A stretch of 14,505 nucleotides of DNA from an uncultured bacterium (GCA_937877125.1 CALEFQ010000083.1:1-14505); one strand, 5' to 3'; counted from the stretch's first letter, positions 1 through 7,281 are shown. The notes: generated from the sequence alone by a model not told the origin. Translations and numbers: made by a program.

Positions 1-938
1 AAGACCGCGTTGGCGACATCGCTGGTTTCCGCCCGAGTCGGCCGCGGCGACGCGGTCATCGAATAAAGCATCTGGGTCGCGACAATTACCGGTTTCATCT
101 GCGCCCGAGAAATTTCCGTGATTTTTTTCTGATAAGTCGGCACCGCCGTCATTGAAACTTCCGGGCCCAGATCGCCGCGGGCGATGACCACCCCGTCGGA
201 AACCGCGATTATTTCTTCCAGATGATCCAGGGCTTCGTGGGTTTCGATTTTCGCGGTGATTAGGGCAGCCGGTTTTTTGCCGTGCGAATACCGAGCAATC
301 AATTCCTTCAGTTCCTCGATATCCTCCGGCGCCCGGACAAAAGAAAGGCCGATCCAATCCACCTCATTTTTGATGGCAAATCGCAAGTCTTCTTTGTCTT
401 TGTCGGTAATGGTAGCGACCGAAATCGAAGTGTCGGGGAAATTAAGCCCTTTATGGGAAGTCAGCAAGCCGCCGGTCAGGACGCGGCAGACAATATCATA
501 ACCGTGGACACTCAGTACTTTGACACACATCTTACCGTCGGCTAGCATCATCCTGGCCCCGACTTCGACATCGCGATGCAAATTATGGTACTGCACGTAA
601 ATTTTATCGCGGGACAAATCGCCGGCGATTTTTTTGGCGTACTTGGGATTGGTCGTGAAAACTAATTCTTTGCCGGCCACGAGTTTCAACCCGGCCCCAG
701 CGATTTCCCCGACGCGGATTTTTGGCCCTTGTAAATCAACTTCAATCCCGAGCGGAATTTCCAGGTCGCGCCCGATCTCGCGGATCAGCTCAATTAGCTT
801 CTGGTGTTCCGCGTATTTGCCGTGCGCCATGTTAAGCCGGACCATATCCATACCGGCCCGAGCCATGGCAGTCAATATTTTTCGGTCCCAGCAAGAAGGG
901 CCGATTGTGCAGACAATTTTAGTTCGGTTCTTGAGCAT
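1..938 (-). CDS. pyk: Pyruvate kinase, C-terminal part missing at window edge
   Basis: This is the final glycolytic enzyme, which converts phosphoenolpyruvate and ADP to pyruvate and ATP in the cytosol. The 312 visible residues start MLKNRTKIVCTIGPS. They contain the active-site RLN motif (R34, N36), the B-domain junction VDLQGPKIRVG (residues 67-77), the KIE catalytic motif, ARGDLGPE, and the substrate-loop segment VATQMLYSM followed by PRPTRAETSDVANAV. The gene runs off the left edge, so the C-terminal domain cannot be judged. The ATG at 938 is chosen because the TKIVCTIGP start of the family lies six residues in; no Shine-Dalgarno sequence is visible upstream. K73 occupies the position of Glu117 of rabbit muscle enzyme, and two K+ ligands are replaced (Ser by A38, Thr by L69), the signature of K+-independent pyruvate kinases. 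A promoter lies at 1043-1071 and the leader carries a heptad palindrome. Confidence 0.96.
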   Translation of the reverse strand, partial: MLKNRTKIVCTIGPSCWDRKILTAMARAGMDMVRLNMAHGKYAEHQKLIELIREIGRDLEIPLGIEVDLQGPKIRVGEIAGAGLKLVAGKELVFTTNPKYAKKIAGDLSRDKIYVQYHNLHRDVEVGARMMLADGKMCVKVLSVHGYDIVCRVLTGGLLTSHKGLNFPDTSISVATITDKDKEDLRFAIKNEVDWIGLSFVRAPEDIEELKELIARYSHGKKPAALITAKIETHEALDHLEEIIAVSDGVVIARGDLGPEVSMTAVPTYQKKITEISRAQMKPVIVATQMLYSMTASPRPTRAETSDVANAV

Positions 939-942
939 AAAA

Positions 943-1023
943 TTAAGTCAAAAGTCAAAGGTCAAAAGTCAAAAGTAATAGGCCGCGGCACTTTTTACTT
1001 TCGACTTTTGAGTTTTGACTTAA
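943..1023. repeat. Heptad palindrome A, 34-bp arms, in pyk leader
   Basis: Two 34-nt arms (943-976 and 990-1023) are inverted copies with four mismatches, separated by a 13-nt GC-rich spacer. Each arm is a run of 7-bp words of the type AGTCAAA. The left arm matches the reverse complement of the right arm of the element at 14066-14099 at 33 of 34 positions, so this is a dispersed repeat family. The left arm ends five bases from the pyk start codon, inside the predicted pyk transcript. Confidence 0.9.
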
Positions 1024-1024
1024 C

Positions 1025-1067
1025 CAAAGAGGCGTCTCTCGCATTATACCGAAAGAACGCCTCTTTG
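1025..1067. terminator. 11-bp inverted repeat, possible terminator of the upstream gene
   Basis: CAAAGAGGCGT (1025-1035) and its perfect complement (1057-1067) flank a 21-nt loop, 18 bases beyond the stop of the membrane protein gene at 1085. No clean T-run follows on the minus strand, so intrinsic termination is uncertain. The loop contains the -10 element assigned to pyk. Confidence 0.5.
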
Positions 1068-1071
1068 TATA
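1043..1071 (-). promoter_or_regulatory. Candidate pyk promoter
   Basis: On the minus strand a perfect TATAAT (1043-1048) lies 17 bases downstream of TATACA (1066-1071), which matches TTGACA at four of six positions. Transcription would start near 1036, giving a leader of about 100 nt that includes palindrome A. Confidence 0.55.
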
Positions 1072-1084
1072 CTGAGAAAAAAGG

Positions 1085-1477
1085 CTATTGTCGGGGTTGT
1101 TGGGGCATGCTGGAACCAAATTTTTCGGCCCAGTCTCCGATCAACGGCATTTTCCACATCTGTCCCATGGCCGCTTTGATCAAACCGATCAAAGCCATGA
1201 TGCCGATGACTAATTCGATGATGCTGACAATCCAGTACAGCGGCCAAAAAATCCACCACATAACGGAAGTGAGAATCCAGAGCGCGATCCAGATGATCGT
1301 CAAAACTGACCCTTGTTTCGCGTGAAAAGTGACGAAAGCATCGTCTTTCTTCACGAAATACATAATCAGTCCGACCACCGGGATATAACAGATCGCGCCC
1401 AAGGCCTTGTTTTCTCCTCCGCTTTGTTGCGGCTGTTGAGGCGGCTGCGGTTGTTGATACTGCTGTTGTCCGTCCAT
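1085..1477 (-). CDS. Small DUF4870/Tic20-like membrane protein
   Basis: This is a 130-residue integral membrane protein. A Gln/Pro-rich cytosolic-looking N-terminus (residues 1-20) is followed by a hydrophobic segment with YIPVVGLIMYF (31-41), the charged loop KKDDAFVTFHAKQG (43-56), and a long hydrophobic stretch (57-103) that can form two or three further helices. The pairing of YIPVVGLI with FHAKQG is typical of the DUF4870/Tic20-like family (COG3296), whose biochemical role is unknown. The C-terminal tail again is Pro/Gln rich. The start is well supported: AAAGGGGGTGA lies six bases before the ATG, one of the best ribosome binding sites in the window. A minus-strand promoter candidate lies at 1574-1602. 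The pyk gene follows on the same strand but appears to have its own promoter. Confidence 0.88.
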   Translation of the reverse strand: MDGQQQYQQPQPPQQPQQSGGENKALGAICYIPVVGLIMYFVKKDDAFVTFHAKQGSVLTIIWIALWILTSVMWWIFWPLYWIVSIIELVIGIMALIGLIKAAMGQMWKMPLIGDWAEKFGSSMPQQPRQ

Positions 1478-1498
1478 GAGTTCACCCCCTTTCCAAAA

Positions 1499-1560
1499 TT
1501 AAAAAGTATAAAATAAAAAGTAAAAATAAGGCCTAAGGCTAAAATCAAAAAATAACAAAT
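1499..1560. repeat. AT-rich degenerate heptad array, no inverted partner
   Basis: The stretch divides into 7-bp words such as AAAAGTA, TAAAATA, AAAAGTA, AAAATAA, GGCCTAA, GGCTAAA, ATCAAAA and AATAACA. It lies in the 5' leader of the membrane protein gene. Unlike most other arrays here it shows no complementary arm. Confidence 0.55.
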
Positions 1561-1573
1561 TACCTTTAATGAT

Positions 1574-1602
1574 AGTATAACAAATAATCTAGAAACGGTC
1601 GA
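1574..1602 (-). promoter_or_regulatory. Candidate promoter for the DUF4870-like gene
   Basis: On the minus strand TCGACC (1597-1602, four of six -35 matches), a 17-base spacer and TATACT (1574-1579, five of six -10 matches). The transcript would have a leader of about 90 nt containing the AT-rich heptad array. Confidence 0.45.
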
Positions 1603-1606
1603 GCAT

Positions 1607-1635
1607 TTGACACAAACCACCAAATATGATAAAAA
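1607..1635 (+). promoter_or_regulatory. Candidate promoter for the tandem small genes
   Basis: A perfect TTGACA (1607-1612) points toward the two small genes. The -10 is weak: TAAAAA (1630-1635) has the ideal 17-base spacing, and GATAAA (1628-1633) is an alternative. The overlap of this region with an in-frame ATG at 1626 argues that the upstream ATG is not the real start. Confidence 0.35.
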
Positions 1636-1641
1636 ACTATG

Positions 1642-1669
1642 TCCGTAATTTCGCGGATAGATTAGGAGG
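1642..1669 (+). promoter_or_regulatory. Duplicated leader, copy 1: hairpin plus Shine-Dalgarno
   Basis: TCCG and CGGA form a short stem, followed after a few bases by ATTAGGAGG four bases before the ATG at 1674. The block matches the leader of the next gene (2052-2078) at 27 of 28 positions; the only difference is one extra C in the loop. Confidence 0.7.
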
Positions 1670-1673
1670 GTTT

Positions 1674-2051
1674 ATGGATCGTATTCTAGAAGTACAAACT
1701 GATGCCTTGTCTATGGCAACAACGCCGGATTTTTGCCGGGAGAAAGATCATCAAAAAATGAGTTCGTGGCTGGGACAAATCCTACCCCACGCTGAAATTC
1801 ATATTTTTGGTCCGATTCTGCCCGGCAGCGTCCAAAACGATATCGCGCCGGCAATGCGCAAAATGATTTCAGAGAAGGTTCTTACCAGAAAGAAAGCCAT
1901 AGCGGCTTTCATAGTCTGCACCGGCTCCTCGGCAGAAAACTTTGCAAGCGGAGCATTATGGGAATACATCTACTTCCCTGATGAAACCACGCCAGAAAAA
2001 ATTGAGGAGAAGAGGCTCATCCTCGAGAAACAGATCTCGAAAATGGATTGA
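1674..2051 (+). CDS. Small protein of unknown function, paralog 1
   Basis: I do not recognise this 125-residue protein, which starts MDRILEVQTDALSM. It has no signal peptide or membrane helix and is probably cytosolic, with a charged helical C-terminus (residues 105-125). The core SSWLGQILPHAEIHIFGPIL (30-49) followed by PGSVQ resembles residues 39-64 of the next gene product (12 of 26 identical with one gap), so the two genes are diverged tandem duplicates. The ATG at 1674 is preferred over the in-frame ATG at 1626 because AGGAGG sits four bases before it and because the same leader also precedes the second copy, where it is non-coding. The stop overlaps the first base of the second leader's hairpin region. 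Both genes are probably transcribed together and end at the terminator at 2442-2474. Confidence 0.75.
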   Translation: MDRILEVQTDALSMATTPDFCREKDHQKMSSWLGQILPHAEIHIFGPILPGSVQNDIAPAMRKMISEKVLTRKKAIAAFIVCTGSSAENFASGALWEYIYFPDETTPEKIEEKRLILEKQISKMD

Positions 2052-2081
2052 TCCGTAATTTGCGGATAGATTAGGAGGATC
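2050..2081 (+). promoter_or_regulatory. Duplicated leader, copy 2: hairpin plus Shine-Dalgarno
   Basis: ATCCGTA and TGCGGAT form a 7-bp stem (one T-G pair) with a 3-base loop, followed by TTAGGAGG and then GTG at 2083. GATCC at 2050-2054 could instead pair with GGATC at 2077-2081, which overlaps the ribosome binding site, so two mutually exclusive folds are possible. Confidence 0.65.
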
Positions 2082-2082
2082 A

Positions 2083-2427
2083 GTGGCAAAAAAAGAATTA
2101 GGCCATCTGGCCAAACAAAGGCAGGCGCTTTCACAAGCCTTGCAGAAAGGAACAATCACACCCAGCCTCGAGCATGAAACCGATATGGTCCGGCTAAGCA
2201 GTATTTTGCAAAAAAGCCTGCCCGGAGCAAATGTTTCGATCAGATCTAACGCCATATTGCCCGGCGGGTATCAGCAGGTTTTTGCGATCGAGCAAATTAA
2301 GCAACTCCAATCCATACTGAAAGGAGGCCAGGCAATCAAGGAGATGAAAATCACTTTCCAGGTAAACAGCCTCAAGGAAGATGATTTCCAGCCGCAATTC
2401 CGTGTGGATCTCCTCTATTTTCTATAG
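2083..2427 (+). CDS. Small protein of unknown function, paralog 2
   Basis: This is a 114-residue protein without a recognised domain, signal peptide or membrane helix. It begins with a basic helical stretch (MAKKELGHLAKQRQALSQAL). Its central part SSILQKSLPGANVSIRSNAI (residues 39-58) followed by LPGGYQ aligns with the core of the preceding gene product, and both proteins end their core with an aromatic beta-like segment (WEYIYFP there, RVDLLYFL here). The GTG start is supported by TTAGGAGG four bases upstream inside a leader shared with paralog 1. The gene begins 31 bases after the paralog 1 stop, which fits a two-gene operon. It closes just before a strong intrinsic terminator. Confidence 0.75.
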   Translation: MAKKELGHLAKQRQALSQALQKGTITPSLEHETDMVRLSSILQKSLPGANVSIRSNAILPGGYQQVFAIEQIKQLQSILKGGQAIKEMKITFQVNSLKEDDFQPQFRVDLLYFL

Positions 2428-2441
2428 GATCATGCCTATCG

Positions 2442-2474
2442 AATCCCCCTCGTTGCACCAGAGGGGGATTTTTT
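2442..2474 (+). terminator. Intrinsic terminator of the tandem small genes
   Basis: A perfect 10-bp stem AATCCCCCTC (2442-2451) / GAGGGGGATT (2461-2470) with a 9-base loop is followed by a T-run. It lies 14 bases after the stop at 2427. Confidence 0.92.
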
Positions 2475-2479
2475 ACACT

Positions 2480-2516
2480 AAAAGGGCGGTTAGCCGATTC
2501 GGCAGAACCGCCCTTT
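2480..2516 (-). terminator. Intrinsic terminator of the groES-groEL operon
   Basis: A perfect 11-bp stem AAAGGGCGGTT (2481-2491) / AACCGCCCTTT (2506-2516) has a loop that itself contains the inner pair GCCG/CGGC. Read on the minus strand the stem ends in TTTT. It lies about 27 bases beyond the groEL stop, head to head with the plus-strand terminator. Confidence 0.85.
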
Positions 2517-2543
2517 CCTGATATTTGTTATCTGTTACTTGCC

Positions 2544-4255
<1,712 letters not shown>

Positions 4256-4267
4256 GGTTGTTATAAT

Positions 4268-4561
4268 TTATTTAGCAACAATCCCAATAATATCTTCCTC
4301 GCCGACGACGAGGAATTCTCGGCCGTCGATTTTGAATTCATCGGCGGAATATTTCTTGAACAATACCGTGTCGCCTTTTTTGACATGCATCGGCAGTTTC
4401 TTGCCTTCCAGGGTAACTTTACCCGGACCGGCGGCGATCACTTTGCCTTTTTCCGGCTTCTCTTTTTCATGCGTGTCGGGAAGCACGATCCCGCTCTTGG
4501 TTTTGACGTCGGCGGTGACCGGTTCGAGGACCACCTTGTCACCCAAAGGTTTGATGTTCAT
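4268..4561 (-). CDS. groES: Co-chaperonin GroES (HSP10)
   Basis: GroES forms the heptameric lid of the GroEL folding chamber. The 97 residues are full length. They start MNIKPLGDKVVLEPV, carry the mobile-loop region around TKSGIVLPDTHEKEKPEKG (21-39) with the GroEL-binding GIVLP, and end with the conserved EEDIIGIVAK. The ATG at 4561 is fixed by homology of the N-terminus; no Shine-Dalgarno sequence is present. It is the first gene of the operon. A consensus promoter (4635-4662) and a perfect CIRCE operator (4599-4625) lie directly upstream, so HrcA repression released by heat stress is the expected control. No hrcA gene is in the window. Confidence 0.97.
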   Translation of the reverse strand: MNIKPLGDKVVLEPVTADVKTKSGIVLPDTHEKEKPEKGKVIAAGPGKVTLEGKKLPMHVKKGDTVLFKKYSADEFKIDGREFLVVGEEDIIGIVAK

Positions 4562-4598
4562 ACGCTTCGTGTTTTAGGTTAAACGGATATTTTTTATC

Positions 4599-4625
4599 TT
4601 AGCACTCATCAGAGACGAGTGCTAA
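4599..4625 (-). promoter_or_regulatory. CIRCE operator (HrcA binding site)
   Basis: TTAGCACTC, nine bases, GAGTGCTAA: both half-sites match the published consensus exactly. It begins about three bases after the predicted transcription start, the usual location for HrcA repression of groESL. This implies an hrcA gene elsewhere in the genome. Confidence 0.97.
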
Positions 4626-4634
4626 CAACCCTGT

Positions 4635-4662
4635 ATTATAGCCAGGCCGCAAAACCTGTCAA
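4635..4662 (-). promoter_or_regulatory. groES-groEL promoter
   Basis: On the minus strand a perfect TTGACA (4657-4662), a 16-base spacer and a perfect TATAAT (4635-4640). Transcription would start near 4628, just before the CIRCE element, giving a leader of about 67 nt. Confidence 0.92.
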
Positions 4663-4680
4663 GAGGGAGGAGAAAGAGTA

Positions 4681-4770
4681 ATAAGATCTAAGATATTAAG
4701 AATATTAAGAGAATTAAGCTCTTAAGATTTCTGCCGACTTCTTAACGTTATTAATATCTTAATATCTTTT
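4681..4770. repeat. Heptad-like palindrome C after the nucleotidyltransferase gene
   Basis: TAAG words recur every 7 to 9 bases on the left side, and the complement CTTA recurs on the right side. AAGATATTAAGA (4690-4701) and TCTTAATATCTT (4757-4768) are a perfect 12-bp inverted pair. The repeat directly abuts the stop codon at 4771, so its hairpin would form the 3' end of that transcript. It fills most of the space upstream of the groES promoter. Confidence 0.72.
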
Positions 4771-5763
4771 CTATCGATACGCCTCCATCAGCCTCTCCTC
4801 AAATTTTTGGCGGAAATATTCACGCCGGTCAATCTCGTGAAATTTCAAAACTTCATCACTCCGGATCACGTTCGGGTTCTTAAGCCACTCGGGATCGCCG
4901 CGCGCTTTCATGTATTCCCACTGCCACCAGCGAACCGTCTTTTCCAGCCAAGCGCCGGCTCGTCCCGCCCAGATCCGCTCCCAAAAACTCGGCCAAGTCA
5001 AAGCCCCGGCTCGCCCCCGGGCCGTCCGCAGGGGCACGCTTTGAACCGGATAGCCCTGGGGCAGATACTGCCGGACCCAGCCGTTCGCCGCCCAGAACTT
5101 GGCGGCCGTGCCTTCCCGGTCATATACCGGATAAAGCAGCGCCGCCCAGTTGAATAAGTAGGGATCTTTCTTGAACCAGATTTTTTTCTCCTGATATAGC
5201 TTTTGTAAATCCAGGTTTTGATCACTGATAAAGAAACTGAGGCAAATCTTGCCGGCCACTTTTTTATGGCGCCACTGGCCGGTCAGGGCAATCAACATGG
5301 TGACCAGTAACCGGACCAACCATAAGCGGCCGTGACGCGCTACAATGACCACATCAATATCACTGTCCACGCGTGGAGTCTCGATCGGGAACATATTGCA
5401 CAGCGCCACCATTTTCAAAAACGGAACCCCGGATAGCCAGCGAATCAGTTTGACCGCCTTTTTCCAACGCGGCAATGCTAGGCGGTGCCGGTTCAAACGT
5501 CCGGCGACTAAGTCTTTCCGGCCGCGCAAAAAATAAAACCCGTCCGCCTCCTCGACTTTGCGCCGGAGCGATTCACGGTGCCGGAAAGCCAGAAGTATTT
5601 CCGAGAGACGAAAAGACTGACCGGCCAGACGGGCTTCGCTGTCCTGAAGAAATTTACTCAATTCCACCAAGGTTAGCGGATAGCCAAATAAATCATAAAA
5701 AACCAGGGCCTGGATTATGCCCCGCTCCAATAATTCGTCTCGAGAACTAAGTAATCTTGACAT
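4771..5763 (-). CDS. Winged-helix plus nucleotidyltransferase-fold protein
   Basis: This is a 330-residue soluble protein. Residues 12-85 look like a winged-helix domain (FYDLFGYPLTLVEL, later GFYFLRGRKDLV). Residues 115-185 resemble a minimal nucleotidyltransferase fold with the metal-site pattern DSDIDVVIV (D133, D135, D137), followed by GRLWLVRLLVTML and KICLSFFIS. The C-terminal third (190-330) is rich in Trp, Tyr and Arg. Target and reaction are unknown. The usual Gly-Ser before the Asp pair is replaced by Cys-Asn-Met (residues 122-124), so activity is uncertain. The ATG at 5763 lies only nine bases after a TATAAT, so the mRNA is probably leaderless; no Shine-Dalgarno sequence at proper spacing is seen. 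It is divergent from the phosphatidyltransferase gene, with 53 bases between the start codons. Confidence 0.8.
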   Translation of the reverse strand: MSRLLSSRDELLERGIIQALVFYDLFGYPLTLVELSKFLQDSEARLAGQSFRLSEILLAFRHRESLRRKVEEADGFYFLRGRKDLVAGRLNRHRLALPRWKKAVKLIRWLSGVPFLKMVALCNMFPIETPRVDSDIDVVIVARHGRLWLVRLLVTMLIALTGQWRHKKVAGKICLSFFISDQNLDLQKLYQEKKIWFKKDPYLFNWAALLYPVYDREGTAAKFWAANGWVRQYLPQGYPVQSVPLRTARGRAGALTWPSFWERIWAGRAGAWLEKTVRWWQWEYMKARGDPEWLKNPNVIRSDEVLKFHEIDRREYFRQKFEERLMEAYR

Positions 5764-5771
5764 TTCCCCTT

Positions 5772-5799
5772 ATTATACTAGTTTAAAGGAAACTGTCAT
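5772..5799 (-). promoter_or_regulatory. Promoter of the nucleotidyltransferase-fold gene (leaderless)
   Basis: On the minus strand ATGACA (5794-5799, five of six), a 16-base spacer and a perfect TATAAT (5772-5777). The expected start near 5765 is within two bases of the ATG. A plus-strand TATACT (5774-5779) overlaps the same bases and may serve the divergent gene. Confidence 0.7.
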
Positions 5800-5816
5800 C
5801 TCGAAAGGAGGTTATC

Positions 5817-6692
5817 GTGAGAGATGCTTTAAGCCGCCTGTTGCTTCTGCTCGATCTGGTCGGACGGGTCGGAGACTGGGGTATTGGCAAATTGTACAAG
5901 TTGCGTGATACCGTGGCGGAAACTATCCGCCTTAATCGGATCATCCGAAAAGCCCCCTGGCTCTTTTCCTGGCTACTCTGCCCGGATTTGATCAGCCTGT
6001 CCCGAGTTTTCGGAGCCGGATCGCTCCTTGTCTGGAATCCGGCGATCAGTTCCTGGCATGTCAAAATGGTCATCATCTGGAGCGGACTAAGCGACTGGCT
6101 AGACGGTTATATCGCCAAACAGACCAAGAAAGCCGGGATCAAAACTTGGGGGCTGGAAAGGCATTGGCCGATCGCTACGGGGAATTCAGTGGATTCGGCG
6201 GCCGACGGAATCACCTTTTCACTCGCCACCCTTTACCTGTTCCTCAATTACCCCAGTCCCGCCACCGGCACCCTCCTGATAGCGATCATCATGGAAATGA
6301 TCAAGATCCCGATGACCTGGCACGGTTATCGGCTGATCAAAGATTACGGGACAGCAATCGCGCCGGCTCAGATCATCAGGAAAGAACGAATCGGCGAAGC
6401 GAAAATGCTCTGCCTCTTCGTTTCGATTATTCTGATTTGGGCTGGACTGAACTGGTCCAATCAAACTCTACTCTTCCTGGCCTCAACCCTCACGGGCATC
6501 GCCATCGGACTGTGCTATCTGACAACCGCCCGATACATCCGGCGATTTTTGGCCGAGTTTCCCGACCTCCTGCCGCGCTGGTATCGCCTGCCAAAACCGA
6601 TGTTCACCTGGGTAATGCTCTTCTGCTTTGCCCAAATGAACGTTTCCCGGCGCTATCCGCCGCCGACCGCCAACATAAACCCGCCCCACTGA
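5817..6692 (+). CDS. CDP-alcohol phosphatidyltransferase family membrane protein, variant motif
   Basis: This family moves a phosphatidyl group from a CDP-lipid to an alcohol in the membrane, as in phosphatidylglycerol phosphate or cardiolipin synthesis. The 291-residue protein starts at a GTG preceded by AAAGGAGGT, the strongest ribosome binding site in the window. It has several hydrophobic helices (about 50-90, 130-165, 205-250 and 270-285). The family motif is present in split form. D93, D96, G97 and A100 lie in SDWLDGYIAK, and G122, D126 and D130 in TGNSVDSAAD. All four metal-binding Asp are kept. However, 20 residues instead of 8 separate the halves, and the usual Arg after Ala is K101. 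The alcohol substrate cannot be told. The last codons and the stop lie inside the terminator hairpin. Confidence 0.85.
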   Translation: MRDALSRLLLLLDLVGRVGDWGIGKLYKLRDTVAETIRLNRIIRKAPWLFSWLLCPDLISLSRVFGAGSLLVWNPAISSWHVKMVIIWSGLSDWLDGYIAKQTKKAGIKTWGLERHWPIATGNSVDSAADGITFSLATLYLFLNYPSPATGTLLIAIIMEMIKIPMTWHGYRLIKDYGTAIAPAQIIRKERIGEAKMLCLFVSIILIWAGLNWSNQTLLFLASTLTGIAIGLCYLTTARYIRRFLAEFPDLLPRWYRLPKPMFTWVMLFCFAQMNVSRRYPPPTANINPPH

Positions 6693-6715
6693 AATCCTGG
6701 GGCGGGTGTTTTTTT
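6680..6715 (+). terminator. Intrinsic terminator containing the stop codon of the phosphatidyltransferase gene
   Basis: A perfect 9-bp stem CCCGCCCCA (6680-6688) / TGGGGCGGG (6698-6706) is followed by TG and seven T. The TGA stop (6690-6692) lies in the loop, so the upstream stem encodes the last Asn-Pro-Pro-His residues. Confidence 0.93.
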
Positions 6716-6726
6716 GGGAAAAGCTA

Positions 6727-7227
6727 TTAATAAGGGAAAACCTCGGCCACTTGGTCGCGCCAATCTTCCGAACCGGTATTCTCAACGGCGAAAACCCAAA
6801 CCCCGTTGTTCCAAACCATGAACGGCTGGGTGATTGCTTCGCCGCCCAGAGTAAAACCAATATCCGGACCACGGTATTTCAGATAGCCGCGGTTATTGAC
6901 GGCTACGTTGTCTCGACTGCAATTATTGCAGTCTTCGGAGGCGGTCACCACCCGGTCCAGCAAACGATAAGCTTCCTCCGGGGTACTAAATTTGACCGCG
7001 AACATTTTGAAATTGCCGTAATCCCCCACGGCGACTTCGTTTTCCGACAAGCCGTTGGAGGTGGTGGTACGCCAGTTGTTCTCGGCCAGGGCGGCCGGCA
7101 AGGTCTTGGGCGCCGTCATATCCGCCGGGACTGACTCATGCTTCATCACCCCGGTAGTAGCGCCGCAACCGGCAAAAACCGCGACGGCGACGATTAGCGC
7201 TAAGGGGAGAAGAATTTTTTTGGACAT
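6727..7227 (-). CDS. Predicted lipoprotein of unknown function
   Basis: This is a 166-residue exported protein. MSKK is followed by a hydrophobic stretch (residues 5-19) and the lipobox-like VFAGC, with C21 the expected lipidated Cys, so the mature protein should be anchored on the outer face of the membrane. The mature part is a small soluble domain of about 145 residues with a DCNNCSRDN motif (a CxxC pair that might form a disulfide) and several short beta-like segments (FKMFAVKF, PFMVWNNGVWVFAVEN). I do not recognise the domain. The ATG at 7227 is fixed by the signal peptide; no Shine-Dalgarno sequence is visible. It is convergent with the phosphatidyltransferase gene and has its own promoter candidate at 7254-7281. 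Confidence 0.82.
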   Translation of the reverse strand: MSKKILLPLALIVAVAVFAGCGATTGVMKHESVPADMTAPKTLPAALAENNWRTTTSNGLSENEVAVGDYGNFKMFAVKFSTPEEAYRLLDRVVTASEDCNNCSRDNVAVNNRGYLKYRGPDIGFTLGGEAITQPFMVWNNGVWVFAVENTGSEDWRDQVAEVFPY

Positions 7228-7253
7228 ATTTTTGTGTTTAACATATTGATTAT

Positions 7254-7281
7254 ATTATAGCAGAAACGAGCTAAATATCGA
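7254..7281 (-). promoter_or_regulatory. Candidate promoter of the lipoprotein gene
   Basis: On the minus strand a perfect TATAAT (7254-7259) with TCGATA (7276-7281, four of six) at 16 bases. The start would lie near 7247, giving a leader of about 20 nt without a Shine-Dalgarno sequence. Confidence 0.5.

Noticed and set aside
943..1023. CRISPR array
   Set aside because: The repeat unit is 7 bp with no spacers of constant length, and no cas gene is nearby.
1366..1623. 85-residue minus-strand frame overlapping the DUF4870-like gene
   Set aside because: It is out of frame with the supported gene, has no ribosome binding site, and its hydrophobic part is encoded by the AT-rich heptad array.
1626..1673. 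Upstream in-frame ATG for paralog 1
   Set aside because: It has no ribosome binding site, overlaps the promoter region, and would make the duplicated leader coding in one copy only.
6146..6730. 194-residue plus-strand frame within the phosphatidyltransferase gene
   Set aside because: It is an out-of-frame shadow on the same strand, His/Arg/Pro rich, and crosses the terminator.
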